The notes under the pieces: generated by a model | Database searches by the model: none | Seen by the model: only the letters and a program-made list of their open reading frames with translations | Told to the model about the DNA's origin: nothing | Translations under genes and position numbers: made by a program | Source: CAYJII01 sp964370225 | GTDB lineage: Bacteria > Bacillota > Clostridia > Oscillospirales > Ruminococcaceae | Direction: 5' to 3' | DNA: 64,000 bases | NCBI GenBank assembly: GCA_964370225.1 | Contig: CAYJII010000004.1 | Span: 1-64,000, forward strand | Part shown: positions 53,880 to 62,826 of the stretch, piece after piece | How the letters are laid out: the number at the start of each line of letters is the position of its first letter | Position numbering within the stretch: the stretch's first letter is position 1

Positions 53880-54734
53880 TTATTCCTCCATAATCTTTGT
53901 CGCGGTCACCACTCGTATAATTCCGCTTAAATCTTTATACTGCTTTATATCTTTAAGTCCTGCTCGCAATAAAATCTGTGCTACATCATCTTCGTAGCCT
54001 TTGCCTATCTCAAATGCAAGCATTCCGTTATTTGCAAGTCTTTTGCTCCAAATTCTAGTTATCTCTTCGTAAAAATACAGCCCCTCATTCTCTGCAAAAA
54101 GTGCTGTTTTAGGCTCAAATCGCACCTCTTCTTGTAGCACCTCCATATCAGCAGCGCTAATATACGGTGGGTTTGAAACTATGAGGTCAAATGCGCTTTC
54201 GCAATTTTTCGGTATCAGTGCATCATCACAGATGATTTCTACACTTGCGCGGTTTAGCTTTATGTTTTCGCGCAAATATTTTAGTGCGCCATCATATTTT
54301 TCGAGCGCAAAAACGTTGTGCGACTGATTTAAGTTTTTATCAAGCGTTATCGCAATGCATCCGCTCCCCGAACATATATCTATGACTTTTGCATTTGCTT
54401 TTCCCTTTAAAAAATTTAGCGACACTTCACATAAAATCTCAGTATCCGCTCTGGGAATGAGTACGCCTTCCCCCACGTTAAATGTGAGGCCATAAAACTC
54501 CCACTCGCCCAAAATATACTGTAGTGGGTAATGCGTTATGCGCTTTTCTACTGCCCCATAAAGCAGTGCTTGTGTTTTCTCGCTAACATTAATATTTTCT
54601 CCAGCTAAAATTTTGATTTTATCCACTGCAAAAAAATGTGAAATTAGCTCTCTCGCTTCAAATTCTGCACTCTCAATTCCAGCATCGTAAAGCCGTGTAA
54701 TAATTTCTGTTGACAGAGTTTTTAAGTTTACCAC
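53880..54734 (-). CDS. prmC: peptide chain release factor N5-glutamine methyltransferase
   Basis: Methylates the GGQ glutamine of release factors. A helical N-terminal domain is followed by the SAM domain with DICSGSGCIAITL near 118-130 and the catalytic NPPYIS near 188. The 284 residues are normal. It overlaps the upstream DUF1385 gene by seven bases, the usual partner; prfA, which often follows, is replaced here by recA. Confidence 0.95.
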   Translation of the reverse strand: MVNLKTLSTEIITRLYDAGIESAEFEARELISHFFAVDKIKILAGENINVSEKTQALLYGAVEKRITHYPLQYILGEWEFYGLTFNVGEGVLIPRADTEILCEVSLNFLKGKANAKVIDICSGSGCIAITLDKNLNQSHNVFALEKYDGALKYLRENIKLNRASVEIICDDALIPKNCESAFDLIVSNPPYISAADMEVLQEEVRFEPKTALFAENEGLYFYEEITRIWSKRLANNGMLAFEIGKGYEDDVAQILLRAGLKDIKQYKDLSGIIRVVTATKIMEE

Positions 54735-55666
54735 TTGTCCTCCTCTTTATTCTCAGGGATTACTACTTCCATTGCTTTTATCGCAACTTCAATTTGCTTA
54801 TCATCAGGCTCTACTGTGGTCAAATGCTGAAGTTTTGTCCCAGGGTACGACACTGCTCTTGTCACCACATTATCATATTTACCTGCAATTTTTATAAGTT
54901 CATACGCTACTCCGACTACAATCGGCATCAGCGCAATTTTTATAAGCGTTCTAGTAATTGGATCACTCCATGTTACTACAGAAAATATAATTATCCCAAT
55001 GATTAGCACTAGTATCAAAAAGCTAGTGCCACAGCGTGGGTGAAACCTGCTCTTTTTGCGAATATTTTCCACTGTTAGCTCTTCCCCAGCTTCGTAACAA
55101 GCTATCGTTTTGTGTTCTGCACCGTGATAACCGAACACCCGCTTGATATCTGGATTTTTCGACACTAACCACAAATACAGCACAAAAATAATTATTTTGA
55201 TTATCCCTTCAATTGCCCCTTTAAATATTCCTACTGGGAATAAAAATTCTAATCCCCATACCGCAAGTGACGGCACGAATAAAAACAACACTACCGATAT
55301 CCCCATACCAAGTACAAGCGCAATAACTGAGACTACGTTCATCATGTTATCGCCAAGTTTATCGTTGAGCCATTTTTCAAATTTTGAATCCTCTTCTTCA
55401 ATTTCGACTTTATCAGCTGATTTCATCAAGCATTTGTAACCTAAAATCAAGCTGTCAAGCATATTAAAAATTCCTCTAATAAACGGAATTTTTTTCACTG
55501 TATTAAGTTTTGAGTTTTTCTTATAAGTATCCCATGTTTCTACGTCAATTTCTCCGCTTGCAAGCCTCACTGCCATGGAGCTTTTTTGCGGTCCTCTCAT
55601 CATAATTCCCTCAATCAAGGCTTGCCCGCCTATCGAGGTTTTATGCTCTTTTTTATTCTGTATCAA
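54728..55666 (-). CDS. DUF1385 membrane protein
   Basis: A 312-residue protein of a Firmicute family always found near prmC. The N-terminus has the hallmark SIGGQALIEGIMMRGPQ. Hydrophobic segments lie near 112-135, 145-170 and 212-250, and the cytoplasmic part contains YHGAEHKTIACYEAGEEL and RFHPRCGTSFLI, whose His/Cys/Glu content suggests a metal site. The function is unknown. It overlaps rimI by four bases (ATGA). Confidence 0.9.
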   Translation of the reverse strand: MIQNKKEHKTSIGGQALIEGIMMRGPQKSSMAVRLASGEIDVETWDTYKKNSKLNTVKKIPFIRGIFNMLDSLILGYKCLMKSADKVEIEEEDSKFEKWLNDKLGDNMMNVVSVIALVLGMGISVVLFLFVPSLAVWGLEFLFPVGIFKGAIEGIIKIIIFVLYLWLVSKNPDIKRVFGYHGAEHKTIACYEAGEELTVENIRKKSRFHPRCGTSFLILVLIIGIIIFSVVTWSDPITRTLIKIALMPIVVGVAYELIKIAGKYDNVVTRAVSYPGTKLQHLTTVEPDDKQIEVAIKAMEVVIPENKEEDKW

Positions 55667-56118
55667 TAATTTTCCTCCACATTTATTTTTGCGTTAAATA
55701 GTATCGCATCTTCGACAGGGGCATCATAATAATTTTTTCTCTCCCCCACCTTAACAAAGCCATGCTTTTCATAAAATCTTATAGCTTTTTCATTGCTTTT
55801 TCGCACTTCTAGCATGACAAGTGTCACCCCTCTTTTTTCCAGCTCTTTTACTGCGCTGTCAAAAAGCATGGTGGCAACCCCTCTTCGCAAGTATTTATCG
55901 TCTACCGCTATGTTGTTAAGCTCAGCTTCATCCAACACAGTGGATATCCCGATAAACCCAATGACTTTTCCTTCGCAAATTGCACTTAAAACTACAGAGC
56001 TTTCTCGCTCGCATTCATTGGCAATGCTCTTCTCGCTCCACACAGGCATATTATATTCGCCCATGAGCTCGTGTATTCTAGTTGCGTGCGTATAATTTGC
56101 TTTAATAATTTTAATCAT
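55663..56118 (-). CDS. rimI: ribosomal-protein-alanine N-acetyltransferase RimI-like
   Basis: A 151-residue GNAT enzyme. The acetyl-CoA loop DKYLRRGVATMLFD lies near 75-88, and the motif LEVRKSNEKAIRFYEKHGFV near 102-121 is the RimI signature. It probably acetylates the N-terminal alanine of ribosomal protein S18. In many genomes rimI sits with tsaB/tsaD; here it lies between a LMW phosphatase and DUF1385, overlapping both neighbours by a few bases. Confidence 0.88.
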   Translation of the reverse strand: MIKIIKANYTHATRIHELMGEYNMPVWSEKSIANECERESSVVLSAICEGKVIGFIGISTVLDEAELNNIAVDDKYLRRGVATMLFDSAVKELEKRGVTLVMLEVRKSNEKAIRFYEKHGFVKVGERKNYYDAPVEDAILFNAKINVEENY

Positions 56119-56533
56119 CGCTTAATTTTTTAACTTCCTGTGTAAAATATTCGTTTATCCTATCCCTGCACTCCTCAAAATCTGCGATACTGCCATTGAC
56201 TGGGTCAGGTATATCTAAAACTTTAATTTTACCCTCAAGCTCAGGTAATGAGTCAAGTATTATCTCTCTTTGCGAATATGTCATCGCATAGATGATATCA
56301 ACCGCATCAAAGTCCTCTTTTACTACACGCACCGCTTTGTGCTCGGATATATCAATCCCCATTTTCTCCATGACAACAACCGCTTTTTTATCGACTACTT
56401 GCCCGTCAAATGCAGCTAAACCAAAACTATTTACATCAATATTTAACCCACCACTAGAGATCATATTTTTCATAATCCCCAAAGCCATCGCACTACGTCG
56501 GATATTAGCTGTGCAAAGAATCAGTATTTTCAT
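56111..56533 (-). CDS. low-molecular-weight phosphatase (protein tyrosine or arginine phosphatase)
   Basis: A 140-residue cytosolic phosphatase. The P-loop CTANIRRS (C7 to S14) fits the CX5R(S/T) signature and the general acid lies in DIPDPV near 109. In Firmicutes relatives such as YwlE act on phosphoarginine, while others act on phosphotyrosine; the P-loop here does not settle it. The ATG at 56533 is chosen because GAGGTGG lies five bases upstream; a GTG at 56542 overlaps that site. No arginine kinase mcsB is nearby. Confidence 0.85.
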   Translation of the reverse strand: MKILILCTANIRRSAMALGIMKNMISSGGLNIDVNSFGLAAFDGQVVDKKAVVVMEKMGIDISEHKAVRVVKEDFDAVDIIYAMTYSQREIILDSLPELEGKIKVLDIPDPVNGSIADFEECRDRINEYFTQEVKKLSDD

Positions 56534-56558
56534 CTTTTCCACCTCGTCAATATAAATC

Positions 56559-59105
56559 TTATCCGTTTTTCGCCTCGTACCAAGTTTTGCCTAAATGTGC
56601 GTCTACCACCAAAGTTACGCTTAAATCAGCTGCATTTTGCATTTCCTCTTTTAGTAGAGTTTGTACAGTTTTAGCAACACTTTCGTGCGCCTCAACTATC
56701 AGTTCATCGTGTACTTGTAGTATCAGTTTTGCGTCTAGTTTTTCTTTTTCAAGCCTGTTGTACACTCGTATCATCGCTATTTTTATTATGTCCGCTGCGC
56801 TTCCCTGAATAGGCGTATTCAGCGCCATTCGCTCAGCAAAAGCTTTTTTTGTTTTATTAGTGTTGCTGATATCTGCTAGTTCTCTTTTTCTATTATATAA
56901 TGTTCTTACAAAGCCATCTTCTTCTGCTTTTACCACAATTTTTTTCATATATTCATCAACACCTGCATAAGTTTGCAGATATTGGTTAATATATTCTTTT
57001 GCCTCGTACATGCTAACCCCGATATCTTTTGACAAGGAAAATGGGCCTATACCATATACAATGCCGAAATTTATCGCTTTTGCATTACTTCTTTGTGTGG
57101 AGCTCACCTCTTCAAGTGGTGTGTTAAACACTTGTGAAGCTGTGATTGCATGGATATCTAGTCCATTCGCAAAACCATCTATCATGTCTTTGTCATTTGC
57201 AATATGCGCCAATATTCTAAGCTCAATTTGGGAATAATCAGCATCTACTAGCACATAATCTTCTTTTGCTGTAAAAAACTCTCGCATTTTGCTTCCCAGT
57301 TTTGTCCTCACTGGAATATTCTGCACATTTGGCTCGGTGGAGCTTATGCGCCCCGTCCTAGTTTCTGTTTGGTTAAAAGTTGAGTGAACACGCCCGTCTT
57401 CGCCTACAACTTTCAGTAATCCCACTGCATATGTCGATTGCAATTTTGTAAGCTTGCGATATTCTAAAATCGCCTCGATGATTTCATGCTTACCTTTTAG
57501 CGACTCAAGCACATCAGCATTTGTGGAGTAGCCTGTTTTGGTTTTCTTTTTAGCTGGTAGCCCCAACTTTTCAAATAGTATTCTACCAAGCTCCTTTGTA
57601 GAGTTTGGGTTAAACTCTTCTCCCGCATGTTCAAAAATTATCGCTTTAAGCACAGTGATATTTTCACCCAATGTTTGCGAAAACTGCTCTATTCCCTCTT
57701 TATCAACAGCAAAACCTTCATGCTCCATGGAGGCTAACACTAATGACAGCGGAAGCTCAATCTCGCTATATAATTTTTGCATATCTTCTTGCTCAAGCAT
57801 TTGACTTAGGCTATCGCATAAATCTGAAAGTGCAGCGATATCAAAAAGCTCTTCATTTACATTATAGTTGTTATGCGGCAAATATTTCTGCGCTAAATGC
57901 AAAACGCTGTAGTCTTTACCAGCAGCACTTAGCAAATACGCTGCAAGTTCAACATCAAAATTAATATTCGGTGTAGAAATCCCTAATCCAAGCGCTAATT
58001 TATATAGCTTTTTGGCTACAGTTGTCCTTATAGGCTTTTCGCAATTTAGTATTGCTCTTAATGCTTCATCACTATTTTCCACGAGATAGATGCGCTTTTT
58101 TACATTAATTTTGATTATACTTTCGTCAATGATTACATCAACTCTGTCCACTTCATTCATTATCTGTGTCAACTGCGAAAGCTGCACGTCACTTATTATT
58201 TCGCAGATAGTTTCGTTAATTTTCTTATTCTCGCTCACTTCATTTGAGCGCTTAACTCCAAGCTTATCAAAAAAGCTGAACATCTCAAGCTCAGTGAGTA
58301 GCATGGAAAGCTCGTCCTCAGCAACTTCTCCCCTTGCTAATTCTGTGCATGATAATCCAATCGGAACATCAACACATATCCTTGCTAAATCTCTACTTAA
58401 AAAAGCATTTTCTTTTGATTCGCTTAAAAGTTTTTTTATCCTCGGTGTAGCCTCTATCGCCTCAACATCAGCGTAAATATTATCTATATTCACATTCTTT
58501 TGTATAAGTGTTAATGCGGTTTTCTCCCCAATACCTTTTACACCAGGGATATTATCAGAAGTGTCACCCATTAAAGCTTTAACTTCGATTAAGTCAATTG
58601 GGTTCACACCATACTCTTCTATCAGTCTTTTAACATCGTATACAATGTTCTCTTTAGTTTTTATCAAGCAAACTTTCACATTATCACTAACTAGTTGCAG
58701 TGCATCCCTGTCCCCTGTGGCTATAATGCATTCATTTTCGCTCTCTGCACAAATTTTACCCAATGTACCCAAAACATCGTCTGCTTCAAAGCCTTCTTTT
58801 TCGACAATTTTATAACCCAGCAATCTCACGATATCTTTCACCAATGGGAATTGTTGTGCTAATTCCTCTGGCATACCTTTGCGCTGAGCCTTGTAACCGT
58901 CATACTGCAAATGACGAAAAGTTTTTGCTTTCATATCAAAAGCGAAAACTATTTCATCGGGCGACAAATCTTTTTGCAGTTTGAGCATGATATTAAAAAA
59001 TCCAAAAATCGCATTAGTGAAAACCCCGTTTTTATTCGCCAGTTGTCTCACTCCGTAAAACGCACGATTAATTATACTATTACCGTCTATTGCGAGCAGT
59101 TTCAT
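56559..59105 (-). CDS. polA: DNA polymerase I
   Basis: Repair and Okazaki-fragment polymerase of 848 residues. The N-terminal 5'-3' exonuclease (1 to about 290) keeps FDMKAKTFRH, EADDVLGTL, GDRDALQL and DTSDNIPGVKGIGEKT. The middle 3'-5' exonuclease domain (about 300-460) lacks the DxE catalytic motif (VDVIIDES in its place) and should be inactive, as in many Firmicutes. The polymerase has motif A DYSQIELR, motif B RSNAKAINFGIVYG and motif C QVHDEL. The start at 59105 follows GGAG; the frame is open nine codons further up. Confidence 0.96.
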   Translation of the reverse strand: MKLLAIDGNSIINRAFYGVRQLANKNGVFTNAIFGFFNIMLKLQKDLSPDEIVFAFDMKAKTFRHLQYDGYKAQRKGMPEELAQQFPLVKDIVRLLGYKIVEKEGFEADDVLGTLGKICAESENECIIATGDRDALQLVSDNVKVCLIKTKENIVYDVKRLIEEYGVNPIDLIEVKALMGDTSDNIPGVKGIGEKTALTLIQKNVNIDNIYADVEAIEATPRIKKLLSESKENAFLSRDLARICVDVPIGLSCTELARGEVAEDELSMLLTELEMFSFFDKLGVKRSNEVSENKKINETICEIISDVQLSQLTQIMNEVDRVDVIIDESIIKINVKKRIYLVENSDEALRAILNCEKPIRTTVAKKLYKLALGLGISTPNINFDVELAAYLLSAAGKDYSVLHLAQKYLPHNNYNVNEELFDIAALSDLCDSLSQMLEQEDMQKLYSEIELPLSLVLASMEHEGFAVDKEGIEQFSQTLGENITVLKAIIFEHAGEEFNPNSTKELGRILFEKLGLPAKKKTKTGYSTNADVLESLKGKHEIIEAILEYRKLTKLQSTYAVGLLKVVGEDGRVHSTFNQTETRTGRISSTEPNVQNIPVRTKLGSKMREFFTAKEDYVLVDADYSQIELRILAHIANDKDMIDGFANGLDIHAITASQVFNTPLEEVSSTQRSNAKAINFGIVYGIGPFSLSKDIGVSMYEAKEYINQYLQTYAGVDEYMKKIVVKAEEDGFVRTLYNRKRELADISNTNKTKKAFAERMALNTPIQGSAADIIKIAMIRVYNRLEKEKLDAKLILQVHDELIVEAHESVAKTVQTLLKEEMQNAADLSVTLVVDAHLGKTWYEAKNG

Positions 59106-59267
59106 ATTTTCTCCATTCGAACTAATTTTCACGCAATTATTTGACGAAAATCAGTTTTTACATTATAATTATTTATAGGTATATATCATTAGATATGATT
59201 ATTAAAATTATACCACGATTAAAAATAATATTCAAGGATAATATGTAAAATAAAAATGATAGAATTT

Positions 59268-60245
59268 ATGAAAATTAAGGACATAAAAATTAATAAAACC
59301 GCTGCTTTAGCTCCCATGGCTTCTGTCGCTGACAAAGCCTATAGATTGATGTGCAAAAAATTCGGAGCAGCTTATGTGGTTGGCGAGATGGCTAGTGCAA
59401 AAGGCTTGTGCTATTCTGACAAGAAAACCGCTGAACTTTTAACCAGTACAGAAGAAGAAAAACCCATGGCTATACAGCTATTTGGGAGCGAGCCAGATTT
59501 CATGGCAAAAGCTTGCGAAATAGCCAGTGCGTATAATCCGCAGATTATCGATATTAATATGGGTTGTCCTGTGCCAAAAGTTATAAAAACAGGCTCTGGC
59601 TCAGCACTTATGAAAACGCCCGAACTCGCATATGATGTTATAAAAGCATGTGTAAACGCCACTGATATACCAATAACAGTTAAAATTCGCAAAGGTTTTT
59701 TTGAAGATAATATTAATGCTGTTGAATTTGCTATAATGGCTGAAAGTGCAGGCGCTAGCGCCATCACCGTGCACGGGCGCACACAAAAGCAGATGTATGC
59801 GCCACCTGTCGATATTGAGATAATAAAACAAGTTAAGGCAGCTGTAAAAGTTCCCGTTATCGGAAACGGCGACGTAACTTCTGTCGAAACCGCAAAATAT
59901 ATGTATGATTATACTGGTTGTGACCTTGTCATGATTGGGCGCGGAAGTTACGGTAGACCTTGGATTTTTGAAGAGATTGAGCATTATTTCGCCACTGGTG
60001 AACTGATTAAACCAAAATCTGTTGAGGAAAAAATCGAAGTAATGCTTGAGCATATATCGCTGATATGCACGTATGAGGGCGAGAAAAACGGCATGAAGCA
60101 ATCCAGAAAACATGCAAGCTACTACTTAAAAGGAATGCCAAATGCAGCCCATCTAAGGCATATGTGTTCTTCGCTAGAAACATACGAGGATATTAAAAAA
60201 GTGGCAAATATTATACTTTCGGATAAAAATATGTATGAAAAATAA
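59268..60245 (+). CDS. dusB: tRNA-dihydrouridine synthase (DusB family)
   Basis: An FMN enzyme that reduces uridines of tRNA. It begins KIKDIKINKTAALAPMASVA, has the catalytic Cys in INMGCPVPKVIKTGSGSALM and VHGRTQKQMY, and the FMN phosphate site VMIGRGSYGRPWIF. I prefer the ATG at 59268 by family alignment; the ATG at 59256 adds four residues. Neither has a good ribosome site. The best one, AAGGA at 59234-59238, faces an ATG that is immediately followed by TAA (59243-59248). In Bacillus dus lies elsewhere; here it is next to nfnA but has its own terminator. Confidence 0.93.
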   Translation: MKIKDIKINKTAALAPMASVADKAYRLMCKKFGAAYVVGEMASAKGLCYSDKKTAELLTSTEEEKPMAIQLFGSEPDFMAKACEIASAYNPQIIDINMGCPVPKVIKTGSGSALMKTPELAYDVIKACVNATDIPITVKIRKGFFEDNINAVEFAIMAESAGASAITVHGRTQKQMYAPPVDIEIIKQVKAAVKVPVIGNGDVTSVETAKYMYDYTGCDLVMIGRGSYGRPWIFEEIEHYFATGELIKPKSVEEKIEVMLEHISLICTYEGEKNGMKQSRKHASYYLKGMPNAAHLRHMCSSLETYEDIKKVANIILSDKNMYEK

Positions 60246-60276
60246 CAAAATGTATATATATACATTTTGTTATTTT
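60241..60276 (+). terminator. terminator overlapping the dusB stop
   Basis: Bases 60241-60274 are a perfect 34-bp palindrome beginning inside the dusB stop region and followed by TTTATG. The stem is A/T-rich. Confidence 0.65.
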
Positions 60277-60304
60277 ATGAAAATGCTCAAATTTTTGCAA
60301 AGGC

Positions 60305-60333
60305 TTGCTAAACTCGGGCGTTTATAATATAAT
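60305..60333 (+). promoter_or_regulatory. promoter of nfnAB
   Basis: TTGCTA (60305-60310), 17 bases, TATAAT (60328-60333), about 58 bases ahead of nfnA. Confidence 0.5.
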
Positions 60334-60391
60334 TAATATTATTTAATTCTGTTATATCACTACTATTAGTAGTCAATAAAGGAGATCTTTT

Positions 60392-61216
60392 ATGTTTGAA
60401 ATAATAAGCAAAAGACAATTGAATGACGCAGTTGTATTAATGGAAGTTAATGCACCATTTATTGCTAAAAAAGCAAAACCGGGACAATTTATTATATTTA
60501 GAGTTGACGAGTACGGCGAGAGAATTCCACTTACAATAGCTGATTATGATGCAGAAAAAGGAAGCGTTACTATAATCTTCCAAACAATCGGGCGTTCAAC
60601 AAAGCAATTAGCAATGCTTGAAATTGGCGATAAAATTCTTGATTTCGTTGGACCTTTAGGCGTAGCTTCACATTTTGAAAATGTGAAAAAAGTAGCAGTT
60701 ATAGGCGGAGGAGTTGGCTGTGCAATTGCATATCCACAAGCAAAATTCCTATTTAACGAGGGTGCTCACGTTGATTTAATCGCAGGCTTTAGAAATAAAG
60801 ATATCGTTATTTTAGAAGAAGAGATGAAAGCGATTAGCACAAATTTAATCATCACTACTGACGATGGTTCATACGGTAAAAAAGGGTTTGTTACAAACGC
60901 ACTTCAAGAGCTAATTGATGCTGGTAATGAGTACGATATTGTTGTTGCTATAGGCCCTCTTCCTATGATGAAATTTGTGTGCGATGTGACTAAACCTCAT
61001 GGTATAAAAACTGTAGTTTCCCTAAATCCAATTATGATTGATGGCACAGGAATGTGCGGTGGATGTCGTGTTAATATTGATGGAGAAGTTAAATTTGCAT
61101 GTGTTGACGGTCCTGATTTCGACGGTCATAAAGTTAATTTTGACGAGTTGCTACAAAGAAACACCGTATATAAAGACGACGAAGCAGATCATACTTGCAG
61201 AATGGATGTCATGTAG
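60392..61216 (+). CDS. nfnA: NADH-dependent reduced ferredoxin:NADP+ oxidoreductase, subunit A
   Basis: The small flavoprotein of the electron-bifurcating NfnAB transhydrogenase, which couples NADPH oxidation to reduction of NAD+ and ferredoxin, or the reverse. It has a FAD domain (about 1-97, with RIPLTIAD), an NAD-binding domain with AVIGGGVGCAIAYPQAK (102-118), and a C-terminal 2Fe-2S site of C222, C225 and C237 preceded by D217, fitting reports that NfnA uses an aspartate ligand. It resembles PyrK, but pyrD is absent and nfnB follows, which decides the call. AAAGGAG precedes the ATG. Confidence 0.9.
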   Translation: MFEIISKRQLNDAVVLMEVNAPFIAKKAKPGQFIIFRVDEYGERIPLTIADYDAEKGSVTIIFQTIGRSTKQLAMLEIGDKILDFVGPLGVASHFENVKKVAVIGGGVGCAIAYPQAKFLFNEGAHVDLIAGFRNKDIVILEEEMKAISTNLIITTDDGSYGKKGFVTNALQELIDAGNEYDIVVAIGPLPMMKFVCDVTKPHGIKTVVSLNPIMIDGTGMCGGCRVNIDGEVKFACVDGPDFDGHKVNFDELLQRNTVYKDDEADHTCRMDVM

Positions 61217-61280
61217 GCTATATCCTTCTGAGTTGCTACCATAATAAACAACAGCCAAATTGGCAGAATGGAGAATAACA

Positions 61281-62675
61281 ATGGCAAATATGTGCCCTGA
61301 AAAGATAAAAATGCCCGAGCAAAACCCACTAGTGCGCAATAAAAACTTCGAGGAAGTAACATTAGGTTATACAGAGGAAATGGCTATCGAAGAGGCTACT
61401 CGATGCCTTAACTGTAAGCATAAACCATGTATCGCAGGATGTCCTGTTAATGTTAAAATCCCAGAATTTGTGACTGAGGTTGCAAATGGTAATTTTAAAC
61501 TTGCTTACGATATCATCACTTCCACAAACTCACTTCCTGCTGTGTGCGGTCGTGTATGCCCTCAAGAAACTCAGTGCGAGGGAAAATGTGTGCGTGGCAT
61601 AAAACACGAGCCTGTTGCAATCGGACGCTTAGAGCGTTTTGTAGCAGACTGGTATATGCAAAATATCGAAGTGCAAATTGACGCTCCTGTATCAAACGGA
61701 ATGAAAGTTGCAGTTATAGGCGCTGGCCCTGCCGGTTTATCCTGCGCGGGAGATTTGGCAAAGCTTGGCTACGAGGTAACTATTTTTGAAGCTTTCCACA
61801 AAGCTGGAGGAGTTTTAGTATATGGTATCCCAGAGTTTAGACTACCAAAAGCGATAGTTGAAAAAGAAATCGAGGGACTGAAAAAACTAGGCGTAAAAAT
61901 TGAAACTAATATGGTAATTGGTAAAGTTTTAGCTATTGATGAGCTTTTTGAAATGGGTTATAAATCTGTATTTATTGGCTCAGGCGCTGGGCTACCTAGC
62001 TTTTTGGGTATCGAGGGTGAAGGTTTAGTCGGTGTAAGTTCAGCTAACGAATTCTTAACTAGAATTAACCTTATGAAAGCATATCTTGATGAATACGACA
62101 CACCTATCCGCAAATCAAATGCGGTTGCGGTAGTCGGTGGCGGAAATGTTGCGATGGATGCAGCTAGAAGTGCTAAACGCTTAGGCGCAGAGCATGTTTA
62201 CATAGTTTATAGACGTTCTGAGGCGGAAATGCCTGCTCGTTTAGAAGAAGTTCACCACGCTAAAGAAGAGGGTATCGAGTTTTTACTACTCACCAACCCT
62301 ACAAAAATCATCGGGGACGAAAAGGGCGTTGTTAGTGGCATGGAATGTGTTAAAATGGAATTGGGTGAGCCTGACGATTCTGGTCGCCGTAGACCACAAG
62401 TTGTCGAGGGCAGTGAATTCGTGATTGATGTGCAAAGTGTTATAATGTCCGTCGGCACTTCCCCAAACCCACTTATCCGCTCAACTACAGAGGGACTTGA
62501 CACTAATAGATGGGGTTGTATAGTTGCTGATGACGATACAATGAAAACCTCACGCGAGGGTGTTTACGCTGGCGGAGATGCTGTTACAGGCGCTGCTACT
62601 GTTATTCTAGCGATGGGCGCTGGCAAAATTGCAGCCGCTGCAATGGATGAATACATGCAAAATAAAGCGAAATAA
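61281..62675 (+). CDS. nfnB: NADH-dependent reduced ferredoxin:NADP+ oxidoreductase, subunit B
   Basis: The large subunit, homologous to the small subunit of glutamate synthase (often named gltA). The N-terminal domain holds two 4Fe-4S sites, in CLNCKHKPCIAGCPVNVKI and CGRVCPQETQCEGKC. The FAD domain starts AVIGAGPAGLSCAGDLAKLG and the NAD(P)H domain AVVGGGNVAMDAARSA. This FAD is the bifurcating site in studied Nfn enzymes. The start at 61281 has GGAG upstream, giving 464 residues; an ATG at 61260 would add seven. No large glutamate synthase subunit is present, which supports Nfn over GltD. Confidence 0.92.
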   Translation: MANMCPEKIKMPEQNPLVRNKNFEEVTLGYTEEMAIEEATRCLNCKHKPCIAGCPVNVKIPEFVTEVANGNFKLAYDIITSTNSLPAVCGRVCPQETQCEGKCVRGIKHEPVAIGRLERFVADWYMQNIEVQIDAPVSNGMKVAVIGAGPAGLSCAGDLAKLGYEVTIFEAFHKAGGVLVYGIPEFRLPKAIVEKEIEGLKKLGVKIETNMVIGKVLAIDELFEMGYKSVFIGSGAGLPSFLGIEGEGLVGVSSANEFLTRINLMKAYLDEYDTPIRKSNAVAVVGGGNVAMDAARSAKRLGAEHVYIVYRRSEAEMPARLEEVHHAKEEGIEFLLLTNPTKIIGDEKGVVSGMECVKMELGEPDDSGRRRPQVVEGSEFVIDVQSVIMSVGTSPNPLIRSTTEGLDTNRWGCIVADDDTMKTSREGVYAGGDAVTGAATVILAMGAGKIAAAAMDEYMQNKAK

Positions 62676-62771
62676 TTCGCAGTAACCCCTATTTATGACA
62701 AAGACTTTGACGTTTGTCCACAGACAAGCGAAACTCCATAGCGGTGCAAAAGCGCCAAATATGTGCAATAA

Positions 62772-62811
62772 AAAACCTAACAAAACATTAATGTTTTGTT
62801 AGGTTTTATTT
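62772..62811. terminator. bidirectional terminator after nfnB
   Basis: Bases 62772-62807 are a perfect 36-bp palindrome with A and T tracts outside, between convergent nfnB and the Spx/ArsC gene. Confidence 0.85.
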
Positions 62812-62826
62812 TTTCTAGCCTTCAGA

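Noticed and set aside
60392..61216. PyrK (dihydroorotate dehydrogenase electron-transfer subunit)
   Set aside because: No pyrD or other pyrimidine gene is adjacent, and nfnB follows directly; NfnA fits better.
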